Positions 1-8,960 of a stretch of 64,000 nucleotides of DNA are shown in pieces. The DNA lies in NCBI RefSeq assembly GCF_014932895.1, contig NZ_JACYOF010000002.1, forward strand, positions 806,001 through 870,000, written 5' to 3'. The position numbers and the translations under genes are program-made. Origin of the DNA: Bacillus thuringiensis. Lineage in GTDB: Bacteria > Bacillota > Bacilli > Bacillales > Bacillaceae_G. Position 1 is the first letter of the stretch, and every line of letters starts with the position of its first letter. The notes beneath the pieces were generated by a model. The model searched no databases, was not told the origin of the DNA, and saw only the letters and a program-made list of their open reading frames with translations.

Positions 1-713
1 CCATTTTGTTCTTCCATCGTTTCCCACTGATCATATAAATCCAATGATAAAGAACGAGCTTGCCCTTTACATTTCAATAGTTCATCACGTTTTGCGATAA
101 CAAAGCCGAATCCAGGAACACCTTGAATACATTTATTCGCACTACTAATTAGAAAATCAATTTGTAAATCAGCAATATCTATTTCCATACCACCGAAACT
201 ACTCATTGCGTCAACCAGTGTAACTTTTCCGTATCGCTTCCCTAATTTACATACATCTACAATTGGATTAATAATACCTGTTGTTGTTTCACAATGAACA
301 ACTGCAATATGAGTAATCTCTTTATCTTGTTGCAATAACTTTTCTACTCCTATAATATTAGTTGGCTCCCACTCTTCCGTTTGACTGACCGCCACATCTA
401 TATGTAACATCTCTGCCATTTGCACAATTCGCTTACCGTATGCACCATTTGTACAAACGAGAAGCTTTCCGTTTGTAGGAACGACAGAACCAATTACAGA
501 TTCAACTGAAAACGTACCGCTTCCTTGCATTAAAACAGTTGTATATTTCTCTTCTTCCTTTGTTGCCAATGATACAAGTCTATTTCTTACATCTTGCACC
601 ATTGTGTTATATTCAACATCCCATGTACACCAATCATATAACATAACTTCTTTTACAGTTTTTGTTGTCGTTAATGGTCCTGGCGTTAATAATAAGTAGT
701 GATTTTCATTCAT
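1..713 (-). CDS. phnW: 2-aminoethylphosphonate--pyruvate transaminase, partial (C-terminus outside window)
   Basis: PLP-dependent class V aminotransferase that moves the amino group of 2-aminoethylphosphonate to pyruvate, giving phosphonoacetaldehyde and alanine. About 237 codons are visible. The product starts [20 protein letters not shown], a typical N-terminus of this family, and contains [10 protein letters not shown] with the Asp that contacts the PLP pyridine nitrogen, followed by SANKCIQG with the PLP lysine. The ATG is preceded by an AAGGGG ribosome binding site. It lies 15 bp downstream of phnX, whose product consumes phosphonoacetaldehyde. The reading frame is still open at base 1, so the gene continues beyond the left edge. 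Confidence 0.93.
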   Translation of the reverse strand, partial: MNENHYLLLTPGPLTTTKTVKEVMLYDWCTWDVEYNTMVQDVRNRLVSLATKEEEKYTTVLMQGSGTFSVESVIGSVVPTNGKLLVCTNGAYGKRIVQMAEMLHIDVAVSQTEEWEPTNIIGVEKLLQQDKEITHIAVVHCETTTGIINPIVDVCKLGKRYGKVTLVDAMSSFGGMEIDIADLQIDFLISSANKCIQGVPGFGFVIAKRDELLKCKGQARSLSLDLYDQWETMEEQN

Positions 714-728
714 GATCTCGTACCCCTT

Positions 729-1523
729 TTATGAAATAATAAGTTCTTGTTTCTCAATATGTTCAATTACGTTTTCGAGTTCCTGCATCGTTTCGATCGT
801 AAAGTGTGCCCCGTTTTCAATGAAACGATTACGAACTACTTCCATTTTTTCGCGAAGCGCTACCGGATTCATATTTTCAACTTCCTCTTCCGTTAAACCG
901 AGCTCACTACTGCCAAGAATTACACCAACTGTCCACATTCCAGCATTTCTTCCCTCTTTCATATCTGATACTGTGTCTCCAACTTTCATCATATGATTCA
1001 TTGGATATACACCAAGTTCCATCGCATTTTTATAGCACATCCACGGGTATGGACGACCTGCTGGAACATCATCTGGCGTAACGAGAAAATCAGGTTTATA
1101 TCCTTGTAATGCTGCTTCCTTTGCTACAATGTCCATCATTTCTCTCGTATAACCAGTTGTTGAACCAATTTTAATGCCTTTTTCCCGTAAAGAAGCAATC
1201 ACTTCTTCTACTCCGCTAATCGGCGAGGCATAGCGCGGCAAAATAGCGAAGAGAATTTCTTCAAATTCTTCATACATCTCATGAATGTCTGCTTCTGTTG
1301 GTAATTGTCCGAAGACACGATTCCACTCACTCGCAATACGAGGCATCTCTGTTAGTGCCCTTACATGATCTATTTTTAATAATCCCATTGGCCTGCGAGC
1401 TTCTTCAGCTGTAATTTCAACACCACGTTTATGAAAAATCTCCATAAATACTTCCAGTGGTGCAAAACATCCGTAATCAACTGTCGTACCTGCCCAATCA
1501 AAAATAACTGCTTCCATTTTCAT
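729..1523 (-). CDS. phnX: phosphonoacetaldehyde hydrolase (phosphonatase)
   Basis: HAD-superfamily enzyme that cleaves the C-P bond of phosphonoacetaldehyde to acetaldehyde and phosphate. The N-terminal motif DWAGTTVD carries the nucleophilic Asp; KVGDTVSDM is the acidic HAD motif near residue 185, and STTGYT is the motif II region. I place the start at the ATG of MKMEAVIF (264 aa) because AAAGGTG lies about 11 bases upstream; a GTG and an ATG 3-4 codons further upstream leave no room for that site. It sits between the transporter genes and phnW in one leftward operon. Confidence 0.93.
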   Translation of the reverse strand: MKMEAVIFDWAGTTVDYGCFAPLEVFMEIFHKRGVEITAEEARRPMGLLKIDHVRALTEMPRIASEWNRVFGQLPTEADIHEMYEEFEEILFAILPRYASPISGVEEVIASLREKGIKIGSTTGYTREMMDIVAKEAALQGYKPDFLVTPDDVPAGRPYPWMCYKNAMELGVYPMNHMMKVGDTVSDMKEGRNAGMWTVGVILGSSELGLTEEEVENMNPVALREKMEVVRNRFIENGAHFTIETMQELENVIEHIEKQELIIS

Positions 1524-1544
1524 TTTATCCATCACCTTTCTTAC

Positions 1545-3269
1545 TTATCTTTTTTGCCATTGCGACGTTCGGTTACGCAGAGCTTTCGTTCCCCATTCAT
1601 ATAAAACTCTCACTACAATATTGGTAACAACAATGAGTACGCTCATCGCGGCCGCTGGCGCCACATTTCCTGCATCATCCATATTTACAATTGATACAGC
1701 AGCTAGTTTAAAATCAGCTGCGTACAAGAAAACAACTGCCGAGACAGTTACCATCGAATTAACAAAGTAGTACATAACCATTTCTAAAATTGCTGGTAAA
1801 CACATCGGGACTGTTACTCGAAAGAATGTTTTATAAAACGGAATGCCCATAGACTGCGAAACAAGTTCAAACTCTCGGTCCAGTTTCTTTAAAGCAGTCG
1901 TTGCGGTAACGAATGTTACAGAGTAAAAATGAATGATATTTACTAATACTAAAACGGCAATTGTGCCATATAAGGAGTGAAACGGATTCGTTACTGAAAG
2001 TCCAAGGATTTGAATCGTTGGTTGACTAAAGAAAAAGACGTATCCCAACCCAAGCACTAAACCTGGTATCGCCAAAGGTACGATAGAGAAAAAGTAACCT
2101 GTTTTCCGGAAAAATTGTAGCTGATCTATTTTCTCAATTGCATATGCGAATACAAATGTTAAAATCGCCCCAATAACCGCTGTAATCGCCGAAACAATTA
2201 CGCTATTTTTAAACGCTTCAAGCCCATCTCCTGTTAAACTTGAAAAATTAAAATGCTCAAATGTAAAGCTCATATTATATGGCCATACTTTCACACTTGC
2301 AGCAATACCGACTGCAACAAACAAAAGAATAATCATAAGAGTAATTACACTACAATATATGAATGAGATTACATCTCTTTTCTTATTAGCTGTTATTCTG
2401 TATGGTACTGCTTTTGAAGATAAGAAATTCGCCTGCTTTCTTTGCGTAATACGATCAACTGCAAAAGCAAAAATAGCTGGGATTAATAAAATCATTCCGA
2501 CAGTTGCACCCATCGGCATATTTTGCTGTCCAATTACTTGCTTGTATACGTCAGTAGCAAGTACATTATATTGCCCACCAACAATTTTTGGTGCCCCAAA
2601 ATCAGTGAAACTTAGTGTAAACACAACGAACATTGCACTAATTAATCCGTACTTTACACTAGGTAAAGTAACAGTGAAAAACTGCTTTGTTTTACTCGCT
2701 CCTAGCATATTAGAAGCTTCATATAAACGATAATCAGAACCTTGGAAAGCAATTAATAAAATAAGGAATGCTTGCGGAAATGTATACATAACTTCAGCCA
2801 TTACAATTCCTATTGGTCCGTATAACGGTACTTGTATTCCTTCAAATAAACCAAACATCCCTTTCGTTATTAAACCTTGATTACCAAATAAATAGGTAAG
2901 CGCAATACCATGCATCATCGTCGGTGCGAATAATGGTAATAATGCTACGTATTGAAATACGCGCTTTCCAAAAACATTTGTACGAGCGATTGCATGTGCA
3001 TAAGCGAAAGCTAATGCAACTGAAATAATTGTTGTAGCTCCCGAAATCCATACCGTATTTTGTAATGACTGAACTAAAGTTGGTGTTGTGAAATATTTAC
3101 TAAAATTCGCTACACCAACGAAAACTCCGTCTTTATCATAAAAAGCTTGTGTAAATAGTTGTAATAACGGTAATACAAGTATGATAAGAAAAGAAAGAAT
3201 CATGCCAATAATTACGAGCCTTTGAATCCATTCCTCTTTTCCTATACTTCTCTTAATCTTCTTTTTCAT
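1545..3269 (-). CDS. 2-aminoethylphosphonate ABC transporter permease (fused double permease)
   Basis: Integral membrane subunit of the phosphonate importer. About 574 aa with two binding-protein-dependent permease domains in tandem, roughly residues 60-270 and 350-560, each with an EAA-type cytoplasmic loop (EASNMLGASK and ELVSQSMGIPF). This is the fused arrangement also seen in FbpB/ThiP-type permeases, so one polypeptide replaces a PhnU-PhnV pair. An ATG at 3302 directly follows the phnT stop, but the ATG at 3269 has the better spaced AAGGT site, so I prefer it. The substrate is inferred from phnS, phnX and phnW in the same operon. Confidence 0.85.
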   Translation of the reverse strand: MKKKIKRSIGKEEWIQRLVIIGMILSFLIILVLPLLQLFTQAFYDKDGVFVGVANFSKYFTTPTLVQSLQNTVWISGATTIISVALAFAYAHAIARTNVFGKRVFQYVALLPLFAPTMMHGIALTYLFGNQGLITKGMFGLFEGIQVPLYGPIGIVMAEVMYTFPQAFLILLIAFQGSDYRLYEASNMLGASKTKQFFTVTLPSVKYGLISAMFVVFTLSFTDFGAPKIVGGQYNVLATDVYKQVIGQQNMPMGATVGMILLIPAIFAFAVDRITQRKQANFLSSKAVPYRITANKKRDVISFIYCSVITLMIILLFVAVGIAASVKVWPYNMSFTFEHFNFSSLTGDGLEAFKNSVIVSAITAVIGAILTFVFAYAIEKIDQLQFFRKTGYFFSIVPLAIPGLVLGLGYVFFFSQPTIQILGLSVTNPFHSLYGTIAVLVLVNIIHFYSVTFVTATTALKKLDREFELVSQSMGIPFYKTFFRVTVPMCLPAILEMVMYYFVNSMVTVSAVVFLYAADFKLAAVSIVNMDDAGNVAPAAAMSVLIVVTNIVVRVLYEWGTKALRNRTSQWQKR

Positions 3270-3302
3270 ACTTTCTACCTTATAGTTTTCTAACATCTCC
3301 AT

Positions 3303-4304
3303 CTATACAATGACCTTCTTTCCATATGACAACATATGATTTTCTGAGAAAGAGATTTGAATGGGCTTTCCTTTTCTAATAGCCGTTGCCTCTACTTCCG
3401 ATGCCAATATATCCACTACAATTTTCTCATTATAAAGATGTGTTTTCTCTTCTATGACCCGCACTTCTGTCCGGTATACAGACCCACGAAACTCCATATT
3501 TTCCACAACTGTCTGAATTCCATCCTTTTGTACAACTGTTACATGTTCAGGACGAATTGCATGTTCTTCGTTATTTTTCGAAAAGAAATTAATAGAACCA
3601 ATAAAATCTGCCACAAACAGATTGGCTGGTCTTTGATAAATCTCCTCTGGTGTTCCAATCTGCATAATTTCCGCATGATTCATTACAACAATTTTATCAG
3701 CCATCGTTAATGCCTCTTCTTGATCATGCGTTACCATAATGGTTGTTACTCCTACTTTTTCTTGCAAATCACGCATTTCTCTACGCAATTTTTCACGTAC
3801 TTTTGCATCTAAAGCAGATAATGGCTCATCGAGTAACAAAATATCCGGAGACAGAGCGAGCGCACGTGCAAGGGCTACTCGCTGCTGTTGTCCACCAGAC
3901 ATTTGAGCAGGATATTTATCTTTTACATTCAGCAAATCAACAAGTTCTAACGCAGCTAGCGCTTTCTCTTTTACTTCTGCTTTTCCATATTTTTTTGTCT
4001 TTAAGCCGTATTCAATATTTTCAAGTGCCGTTAAATTCGGAAATAATGCATATGATTGAAAAACCATTCCGAAGTTCCTCTTTCCAGGCGGCAATGCTGT
4101 AATATCTGTTCCATTTACAGCTATACTACCTGTCGTTGGTTCTTCTAGCCCTGCTAAAATGCGAAGCAACGTCGTTTTCCCACAACCACTTGGGCCTAAT
4201 AAACAAACAAATTCATTTTTTCTCACTGTAAAAGAAATATCTTTTAACGCTGTAAATGCATCAAACTGTTTTTGAATGTGTTGAATTGATAAATATTCGC
4301 TCAT
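3303..4304 (-). CDS. phnT: 2-aminoethylphosphonate ABC transporter ATP-binding protein
   Basis: Cytoplasmic ATPase that powers the phosphonate importer. Visible motifs are Walker [10 protein letters not shown], signature MSGGQQQR, Walker B ILLLDEP and the H-loop [10 protein letters not shown]-terminal TOBE-like extension follows from about residue 240, as in the PotA/FbpC class. The ATG of MSEYLSIQ at 4304 is preceded by GGGAGAG; the GTG five codons earlier lies inside that site and is unlikely. It begins just after the phnS stop and ends just before the permease gene, so the three are probably translationally coupled. Confidence 0.9.
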   Translation of the reverse strand: MSEYLSIQHIQKQFDAFTALKDISFTVRKNEFVCLLGPSGCGKTTLLRILAGLEEPTTGSIAVNGTDITALPPGKRNFGMVFQSYALFPNLTALENIEYGLKTKKYGKAEVKEKALAALELVDLLNVKDKYPAQMSGGQQQRVALARALALSPDILLLDEPLSALDAKVREKLRREMRDLQEKVGVTTIMVTHDQEEALTMADKIVVMNHAEIMQIGTPEEIYQRPANLFVADFIGSINFFSKNNEEHAIRPEHVTVVQKDGIQTVVENMEFRGSVYRTEVRVIEEKTHLYNEKIVVDILASEVEATAIRKGKPIQISFSENHMLSYGKKVIV

Positions 4305-4319
4305 TTTTCTCTCTCCCAC

Positions 4320-5396
4320 TTACTTTTTAGGTTCTGCTTTTTGGCCAAACTCTTTTTCCCAACGCTCTAAAATTTTGTCACGATTCTCTGCTGCCCATTT
4401 GAAATCATTCTTTTTGTATAACTTTTCTGTTACATCTTTAGGGAATCCATCTGGAAGTTTATAATCATTTTTAATTGTCGCAAATCCGTTTTTCTCGAAG
4501 TATAACTTCATTACATCATCTGTAATTGCCCAGTCTAAAAATGCTTGTGCTAATTTATCATTTTTTGCATTATCTTTCTTAATAAGTGCATTCGCTTCTA
4601 CTTCCCAGCCTAATCCTTCCTTCGGTAAAACAACTTCAACAGGTGCACCTTTTTGCTTCTCTTTCAAAGCACTATAAACCATTGATACGCCAACTGGATA
4701 TTCACCTGCACCTGCTAATTTCGCTGGTTTTGAACCGGAATGCGTATAAGTTGCCATATTATCATGAAGTTTCTTCATGTAATCCCAGCCCTTATCTTCT
4801 CCCATAATTTGTAGCCATGCAGAAACTGTTAAAAATCCTGTCCCAGAAGAAGCTGGATGTGGCATAACAAGCGTTCCTTTATATTCAGGTTTCGTTAAAT
4901 CTTCATATGATTCTGGTATCGGTAAATTTTTCTTCTTTAACTCTTCTTTATTCACTGCAATTCCCGTCATAAATGCCGTATTACCTACCCATTTTTCTGG
5001 TTTCTTATCATCTTTAAATTGCGGAAGAACGCGATCTGCTCCTTTTGGAGAGTATTCTTTTAACATATCTTTTTTCTCTAAAGCTAATAGACTAGACGCT
5101 GCAGTTCCCCATACAACATCTGCTTGTGTATTTTTTCCTTCAGCTAGTAATTTCGCTGTAATAACTCCTGTTGAATCACGAACAATGTTCAACTTCACAT
5201 CTGGGTACTTCTTTTTAAAGGACTCAAGATAAATTGGTACAAGTTCTTCTTCAATGGCCGTGTAAACAGTTAATGATCCAGATAATTTATCATCTTTTAC
5301 TTTTGCCCCAGCGCTTTCTTCCTTCTTTGCACCACACCCCATTAATAACGAAAATACCATTCCAGTTGCTACAGCTTTAAAGATTGTTTTTTTCAC
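4320..5396 (-). CDS. phnS: 2-aminoethylphosphonate-binding lipoprotein
   Basis: Extracellular substrate-binding protein of the importer, 358 aa. The N-terminus is a lipoprotein signal peptide ending in LLMGCGAKK, so the mature protein should be lipid-anchored at Cys 21. The rest resembles periplasmic binding proteins of the iron/spermidine type (SBP_bac), for example SLTVYTAIEEE and HPASSGTGFL. The start is GTG with GGGAGAGAG upstream. It is the first gene of the phn operon; a long palindrome lies about 130 bp upstream. The ligand is inferred from context, not from visible binding residues. Confidence 0.87.
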   Translation of the reverse strand: MKKTIFKAVATGMVFSLLMGCGAKKEESAGAKVKDDKLSGSLTVYTAIEEELVPIYLESFKKKYPDVKLNIVRDSTGVITAKLLAEGKNTQADVVWGTAASSLLALEKKDMLKEYSPKGADRVLPQFKDDKKPEKWVGNTAFMTGIAVNKEELKKKNLPIPESYEDLTKPEYKGTLVMPHPASSGTGFLTVSAWLQIMGEDKGWDYMKKLHDNMATYTHSGSKPAKLAGAGEYPVGVSMVYSALKEKQKGAPVEVVLPKEGLGWEVEANALIKKDNAKNDKLAQAFLDWAITDDVMKLYFEKNGFATIKNDYKLPDGFPKDVTEKLYKKNDFKWAAENRDKILERWEKEFGQKAEPKK

Positions 5397-5527
5397 GGTT
5401 TCTCTCTCCCTTTACAAATCTTATGTACAACTCAAATATAAACAACTAGTGTAAAAGCAGTATTAAACCAACATTAATCTTTTGTTTGTTGTTTGTTTTT
5501 GTGTAATACGTTGCTACTTCTATGTTT

Positions 5528-5560
5528 TTTCGCATTTTTCTGCTAATGAAAAATGCGAAA
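5528..5560. repeat. 13-bp perfect inverted repeat upstream of phnS
   Basis: TTTCGCATTTTTC, a 7-base spacer, then its exact reverse complement. Neither strand has a T-run directly after it, so it is a poor terminator. It lies 130-165 bp upstream of phnS and could be an operator or a leader hairpin of the phn operon. Confidence 0.5.
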
Positions 5561-5597
5561 TTTACAAATAATTAAAAAAACCTTTATAATCCCACAA

Positions 5598-5632
5598 AAA
5601 AATGAGGCGTTTGTAAAAAACGCCTCATTTTT
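5598..5632 (-). terminator. terminator of the small gene at 5625-5780
   Basis: 15-bp stem AAAAATGAGGCGTTT with a 5-base loop. Read leftward it is followed by a T-run. It overlaps the stop codon of the small gene. Confidence 0.8.
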
Positions 5633-5780
5633 GTTTACCTTTTTTTGAATTACGATTTGCATACTTCGCACTATTTTCTCCTTCATACTCTAATGCAAAT
5701 TCTGCATCTGGTAAGCTTTCTTTCGGAGTTTTATTATTATTAATTGCTGCATTTTGTTTTACTTTTCTTTTTACCAACAT
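5625..5780 (-). CDS. small basic/hydrophilic protein, unknown (possible minor spore protein)
   Basis: 51-codon reading frame starting MLVKRKVKQNAAINNNK and ending NRNSKKGKQK. It is Lys- and Asn-rich with no membrane segment. AGGTGAG precedes the ATG closely; the following TTG (MVKRK) has better spacing and may be the real start. A strong terminator overlaps the stop codon, which supports a real gene. The composition and the MVKRK start recall short SspO-type spore proteins, but I see no convincing family motif. The function is unknown. Confidence 0.55.
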   Translation of the reverse strand: MLVKRKVKQNAAINNNKTPKESLPDAEFALEYEGENSAKYANRNSKKGKQK

Positions 5781-5924
5781 ACTCACCTGCTCTCACTAAA
5801 TAACTTTCTATTCTAGTTTGAAACAACTTAAAATAATTATTACTGGGAAGTGTTAACAAGTACATAAGAGCTTATAGATGGAAATACTACATATGAAAAA
5901 ACATTACAAAAAGGAGCAATTATT

Positions 5925-6260
5925 TTGAAGGAGAAAGAAACGATCCAATCGCCAATTTTAGACGAAACGCTCCCACATCAAATGAATTTCCCATCATTTA
6001 AAGGCACGGGAAAACAAATGCAACAACCTTTTGTAAATCAATACGAAGTTGTTATTGGTGATAGTAAATATAATTCTAAAAACAGTCCTCTTAATAATTG
6101 GAGTGATGAGGTAGACCCTGCCATTATGGCTGGAGAAGAATGGATTCATCCTACAAATGATATCGGATGGATTGCAGAAGAAAATCAAGAATTGCTCAAA
6201 AACGAAGCTGATAACAAAAATGAAACTTTTATGCATCCTCAATTTGGCATTAACGACTAA
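5925..6260 (+). CDS. DUF3905-like protein, unknown function
   Basis: 111 aa, soluble and acidic, no signal peptide or membrane segment. The start is TTG with AAGGAG seven bases upstream. The central block WSDEVDPAIMAGEEW followed by HPTNDIGW resembles what I recall of the DUF3905 family of sporeformers; this assignment is from memory and moderately sure. It stands alone between the small unknown gene and the convergent potassium channel gene. No reaction can be proposed. Confidence 0.6.
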   Translation: MKEKETIQSPILDETLPHQMNFPSFKGTGKQMQQPFVNQYEVVIGDSKYNSKNSPLNNWSDEVDPAIMAGEEWIHPTNDIGWIAEENQELLKNEADNKNETFMHPQFGIND

Positions 6261-6261
6261 A

Positions 6262-6294
6262 AAACCATTCTACCTAACATAGGTAGAATGGTTT
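6262..6294 (-). terminator. shared terminator between DUF3905-like gene and ktrB homologue
   Basis: 14-bp stem AAACCATTCTACCT with loop AACAT. Read leftward it is followed by six T, which fits termination of the channel gene. On the plus strand the tail is weaker. Confidence 0.75.
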
Positions 6295-6298
6295 CATA

Positions 6299-7648
6299 CT
6301 ATCCAATAATAATTCGCTCTTTCGGGTACTTATAGCGAGGTGGTTGCTCTCTTCCACCACTAGCTAAAATAAATGTCAAAATACCGACGCGTCCGATAAA
6401 CATAAGTACGATTAATACAAGTTTACCAACCATTGTTAAATCTGAAGTAATACCTGTTGATAATCCAGTCGTCCCAAAAGCAGAACAAACTTCAACTATT
6501 AAGCTCATAAGTGGTACATTTTCCGTAATGGATAAAATAAATAGCGCTGAGGCACATAATAAAATCCCCATCGTCATAACAACAGATGCTTTCAACACAT
6601 CCTCTTCATGTAGCTGACGTTTGAAAACTCGGACTGTTCTTCCGCCCCTTGCAAATGTATATAACGATAATATACTAACAGCAAATGTCGTTGTACGTAT
6701 CCCGCCCCCAACTGAACTTGGAGATGCTCCTATGAACATTAATATACTCATAAATAAAAGCGTTGGTTGTGACAATTCACGTATGTCCATTGTAGCAAGC
6801 CCACCACTTCGCGTCGTCACAGATTGGAATAATGTATAAAATACAGTTTCATGCCATGACTTTCCTACTAAGAAATGATTTCGTTCTAATAGAAAAATCA
6901 TAATTGTTCCAACAATAACAAGTGCAAAAAATGTTGTTGTCGTCAATTTTGTAAATAATGAAAAGCGAAATAGTTGCTGTCTCCTCTTACTCAGGAATTG
7001 CTTTACTTCCATTAACACTGGGAAACCAATAGCGCCTAAAATAATAAGTAACATATGAATCATCTGAACAATATAATCTTTTTTGTATGGAATCAGTGAT
7101 TGTCCGGTTAAATCAAATCCTCCGTTCGTTGTTGCACTAACAGCGGCAAAAAAACCGTGAAAATACGCTTCTTGCCACGTCGGAAAATACATTAGAAATC
7201 TTGTACCTAACAGTAACGCTCCAATAAGTTCTATTGAAATAATTACAATTAAAATAGAACGCATCAATTCTACAAGACCTGCCAAATTTCCTTGGTTATG
7301 GTCTGCCATAATTAATCTTCTTCTTTGCAAACCAATCTTTTTACCCGTTATAATCCAAACGAATGTACCAAGTGCCATAATTCCTAATCCACCTAATTGT
7401 AAAATAAGGGCTAAAACAATAATTCCTGCCGTTGTAAATGTATCTGGAATAGTAACAACAGAAAGCCCTGTAACACTTACAGCACTAACAGATGTAAACA
7501 GTGCATCTATAAATGTCCATTTCACACCAGGCTTCGTAATAAATGGTAAACTAAGCAAAAATACCGATACAACTACCGCTAGTAAATAAAATAAAACGAT
7601 AAGCTGCACGGGACGTAATTTTTGTAAAATTTTTTTTATCTTTCTCAT
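6299..7648 (-). CDS. TrkH/KtrB-family potassium channel subunit (first paralogue)
   Basis: 449 aa membrane protein of the Trk/Ktr potassium uptake family. Four membrane-pore-membrane repeats are expected; visible filter-like segments include SVTGLSVV, TTNGGFDL, TTRSGGL and GTTGLST. ASPSSVGGGIRTTT is the conserved stretch after pore helix 3. Such channels work with a cytoplasmic KtrA/KtrC ring; none is encoded in this window. It follows the FAD oxidoreductase gene by 23 bp in the same direction. A second paralogue lies at 13716-15035. B. subtilis has KtrB and KtrD; I cannot assign which this is. Confidence 0.88.
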   Translation of the reverse strand: MRKIKKILQKLRPVQLIVLFYLLAVVVSVFLLSLPFITKPGVKWTFIDALFTSVSAVSVTGLSVVTIPDTFTTAGIIVLALILQLGGLGIMALGTFVWIITGKKIGLQRRRLIMADHNQGNLAGLVELMRSILIVIISIELIGALLLGTRFLMYFPTWQEAYFHGFFAAVSATTNGGFDLTGQSLIPYKKDYIVQMIHMLLIILGAIGFPVLMEVKQFLSKRRQQLFRFSLFTKLTTTTFFALVIVGTIMIFLLERNHFLVGKSWHETVFYTLFQSVTTRSGGLATMDIRELSQPTLLFMSILMFIGASPSSVGGGIRTTTFAVSILSLYTFARGGRTVRVFKRQLHEEDVLKASVVMTMGILLCASALFILSITENVPLMSLIVEVCSAFGTTGLSTGITSDLTMVGKLVLIVLMFIGRVGILTFILASGGREQPPRYKYPKERIIIG

Positions 7649-7671
7649 TCCATCACTTCGCTACCTTTTTT

Positions 7672-8865
7672 CTATCGATTAAATAAAGAAAAATCATCAC
7701 TTTCTTTATTTGTAAATAACTGCTGAAATAGTTTCGCAAATACCATTCCGTATACAGTTCCATTTCCCCCATACGGCAGTGCGTAATATAAATTATGTAT
7801 CTTTTTATCTTCTTTTAAAATAGGGAGCCCGTCATGACTACCACCAAATGCCGCTGCCCAATAGTATTCTGCCTGTATATTATTAAACTGTGGGAACATT
7901 TTTTTTACAATGTTAATAAGGAGATCACGCTTATGCAATAATTTCGTATCGCCGATATTTTGAATTTTCAGCGTCTCATCTAACCCGCCTACAATAATGC
8001 GATTTTGATACGTTCGAAAATACAAGTATGGACGTGCAGTTTCCCAAATTAATGATTGCTCATGCCAACCTTCAAATTGATCTATCTCACTTGTCACAAC
8101 TGCATAAGTCGTTTCTACTGTTGTGTTTTTTTCTTTCTTGCCAAAAAGCGGTTCATAACCTGTCGCCATAATAATATTCTTTGCTACGATTTTATTTCCT
8201 GTTTTCGTGTAACAAATTAAATCATTTTGGATTTGTTTAATGTGTAATGCCTCTGTATGTTCATATATAGTAGCGCCCATTTGTTTTGTTTTATGCAAAA
8301 GACTATGCGTTAATAAATATGGATTCACTTCTGCATCACCGCTTGTATATAACGCTGCTTGTTTCGCAAATGAATAACGTTTTTTAATATCAGACTCTGT
8401 AAAATATTCAACCGGAAATCCATAATGGCGTAACGTATTATATTCTTCTTGTAAAAATGAAACATCTTCATCTCTACTAGCATAATACAAACTCTTTCGC
8501 GGAATAAAATGGGGATCAATATCAAGAGTTGGCACAACCTTCTCCATTGTTTGCAGCGCTTCATAACAAAGTCTATATGCTCGTACCCCTTTTTCTTCAC
8601 CAAATGTATGAATAAGAGAGGTCAACGATTTATCATGAACAAATTGTAATAATCCTGTATTTGCAGCTGTGCTTCCACATGCAATTGCTCTTTTGTCAAT
8701 GAGCATAACACACATTCCAATTTTCGCTAACGAATACGCTATATGAGCACCTGCTTCTCCACTTCCAATTACAAGCACATCACATATCATATCATTTTCC
8801 AACGTTGGATAACAAGGTACAGAAACTCGAGCACTCCAAAACAACTTACCAGTTATAAGCTTCAT
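7672..8865 (-). CDS. FAD-dependent oxidoreductase (DAO family)
   Basis: 397 aa flavoprotein of the glycine/D-amino-acid oxidase fold. VLVIGSGEAGAHIA near residue 30 is the dinucleotide-binding GxGxxG motif and GSTAANTGLLQ follows as in DAO proteins. The C-terminal ALPYGGNGTVYGM is the second FAD contact region. The substrate cannot be read from the sequence. It is upstream of and in line with the potassium channel gene, with 23 bp between, so the two may be cotranscribed, though no functional link is obvious. Confidence 0.75.
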   Translation of the reverse strand: MKLITGKLFWSARVSVPCYPTLENDMICDVLVIGSGEAGAHIAYSLAKIGMCVMLIDKRAIACGSTAANTGLLQFVHDKSLTSLIHTFGEEKGVRAYRLCYEALQTMEKVVPTLDIDPHFIPRKSLYYASRDEDVSFLQEEYNTLRHYGFPVEYFTESDIKKRYSFAKQAALYTSGDAEVNPYLLTHSLLHKTKQMGATIYEHTEALHIKQIQNDLICYTKTGNKIVAKNIIMATGYEPLFGKKEKNTTVETTYAVVTSEIDQFEGWHEQSLIWETARPYLYFRTYQNRIIVGGLDETLKIQNIGDTKLLHKRDLLINIVKKMFPQFNNIQAEYYWAAAFGGSHDGLPILKEDKKIHNLYYALPYGGNGTVYGMVFAKLFQQLFTNKESDDFSLFNR

Positions 8866-8923
8866 AATTATACTCCTACAATGTAATTTTCTCCTTCCTA
8901 TGTTTCGTCATTTTTCAAAAAAA

Positions 8924-8953
8924 AAATCCAACTAACATACGCTAGTTGGATTT
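8924..8953 (-). terminator. terminator after phaC
   Basis: 11-bp stem AAATCCAACTA with an 8-base loop. Read leftward it is followed by about nine T, eight bases after the phaC stop. Confidence 0.85.
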
Positions 8954-8960
8954 CTTCTCT

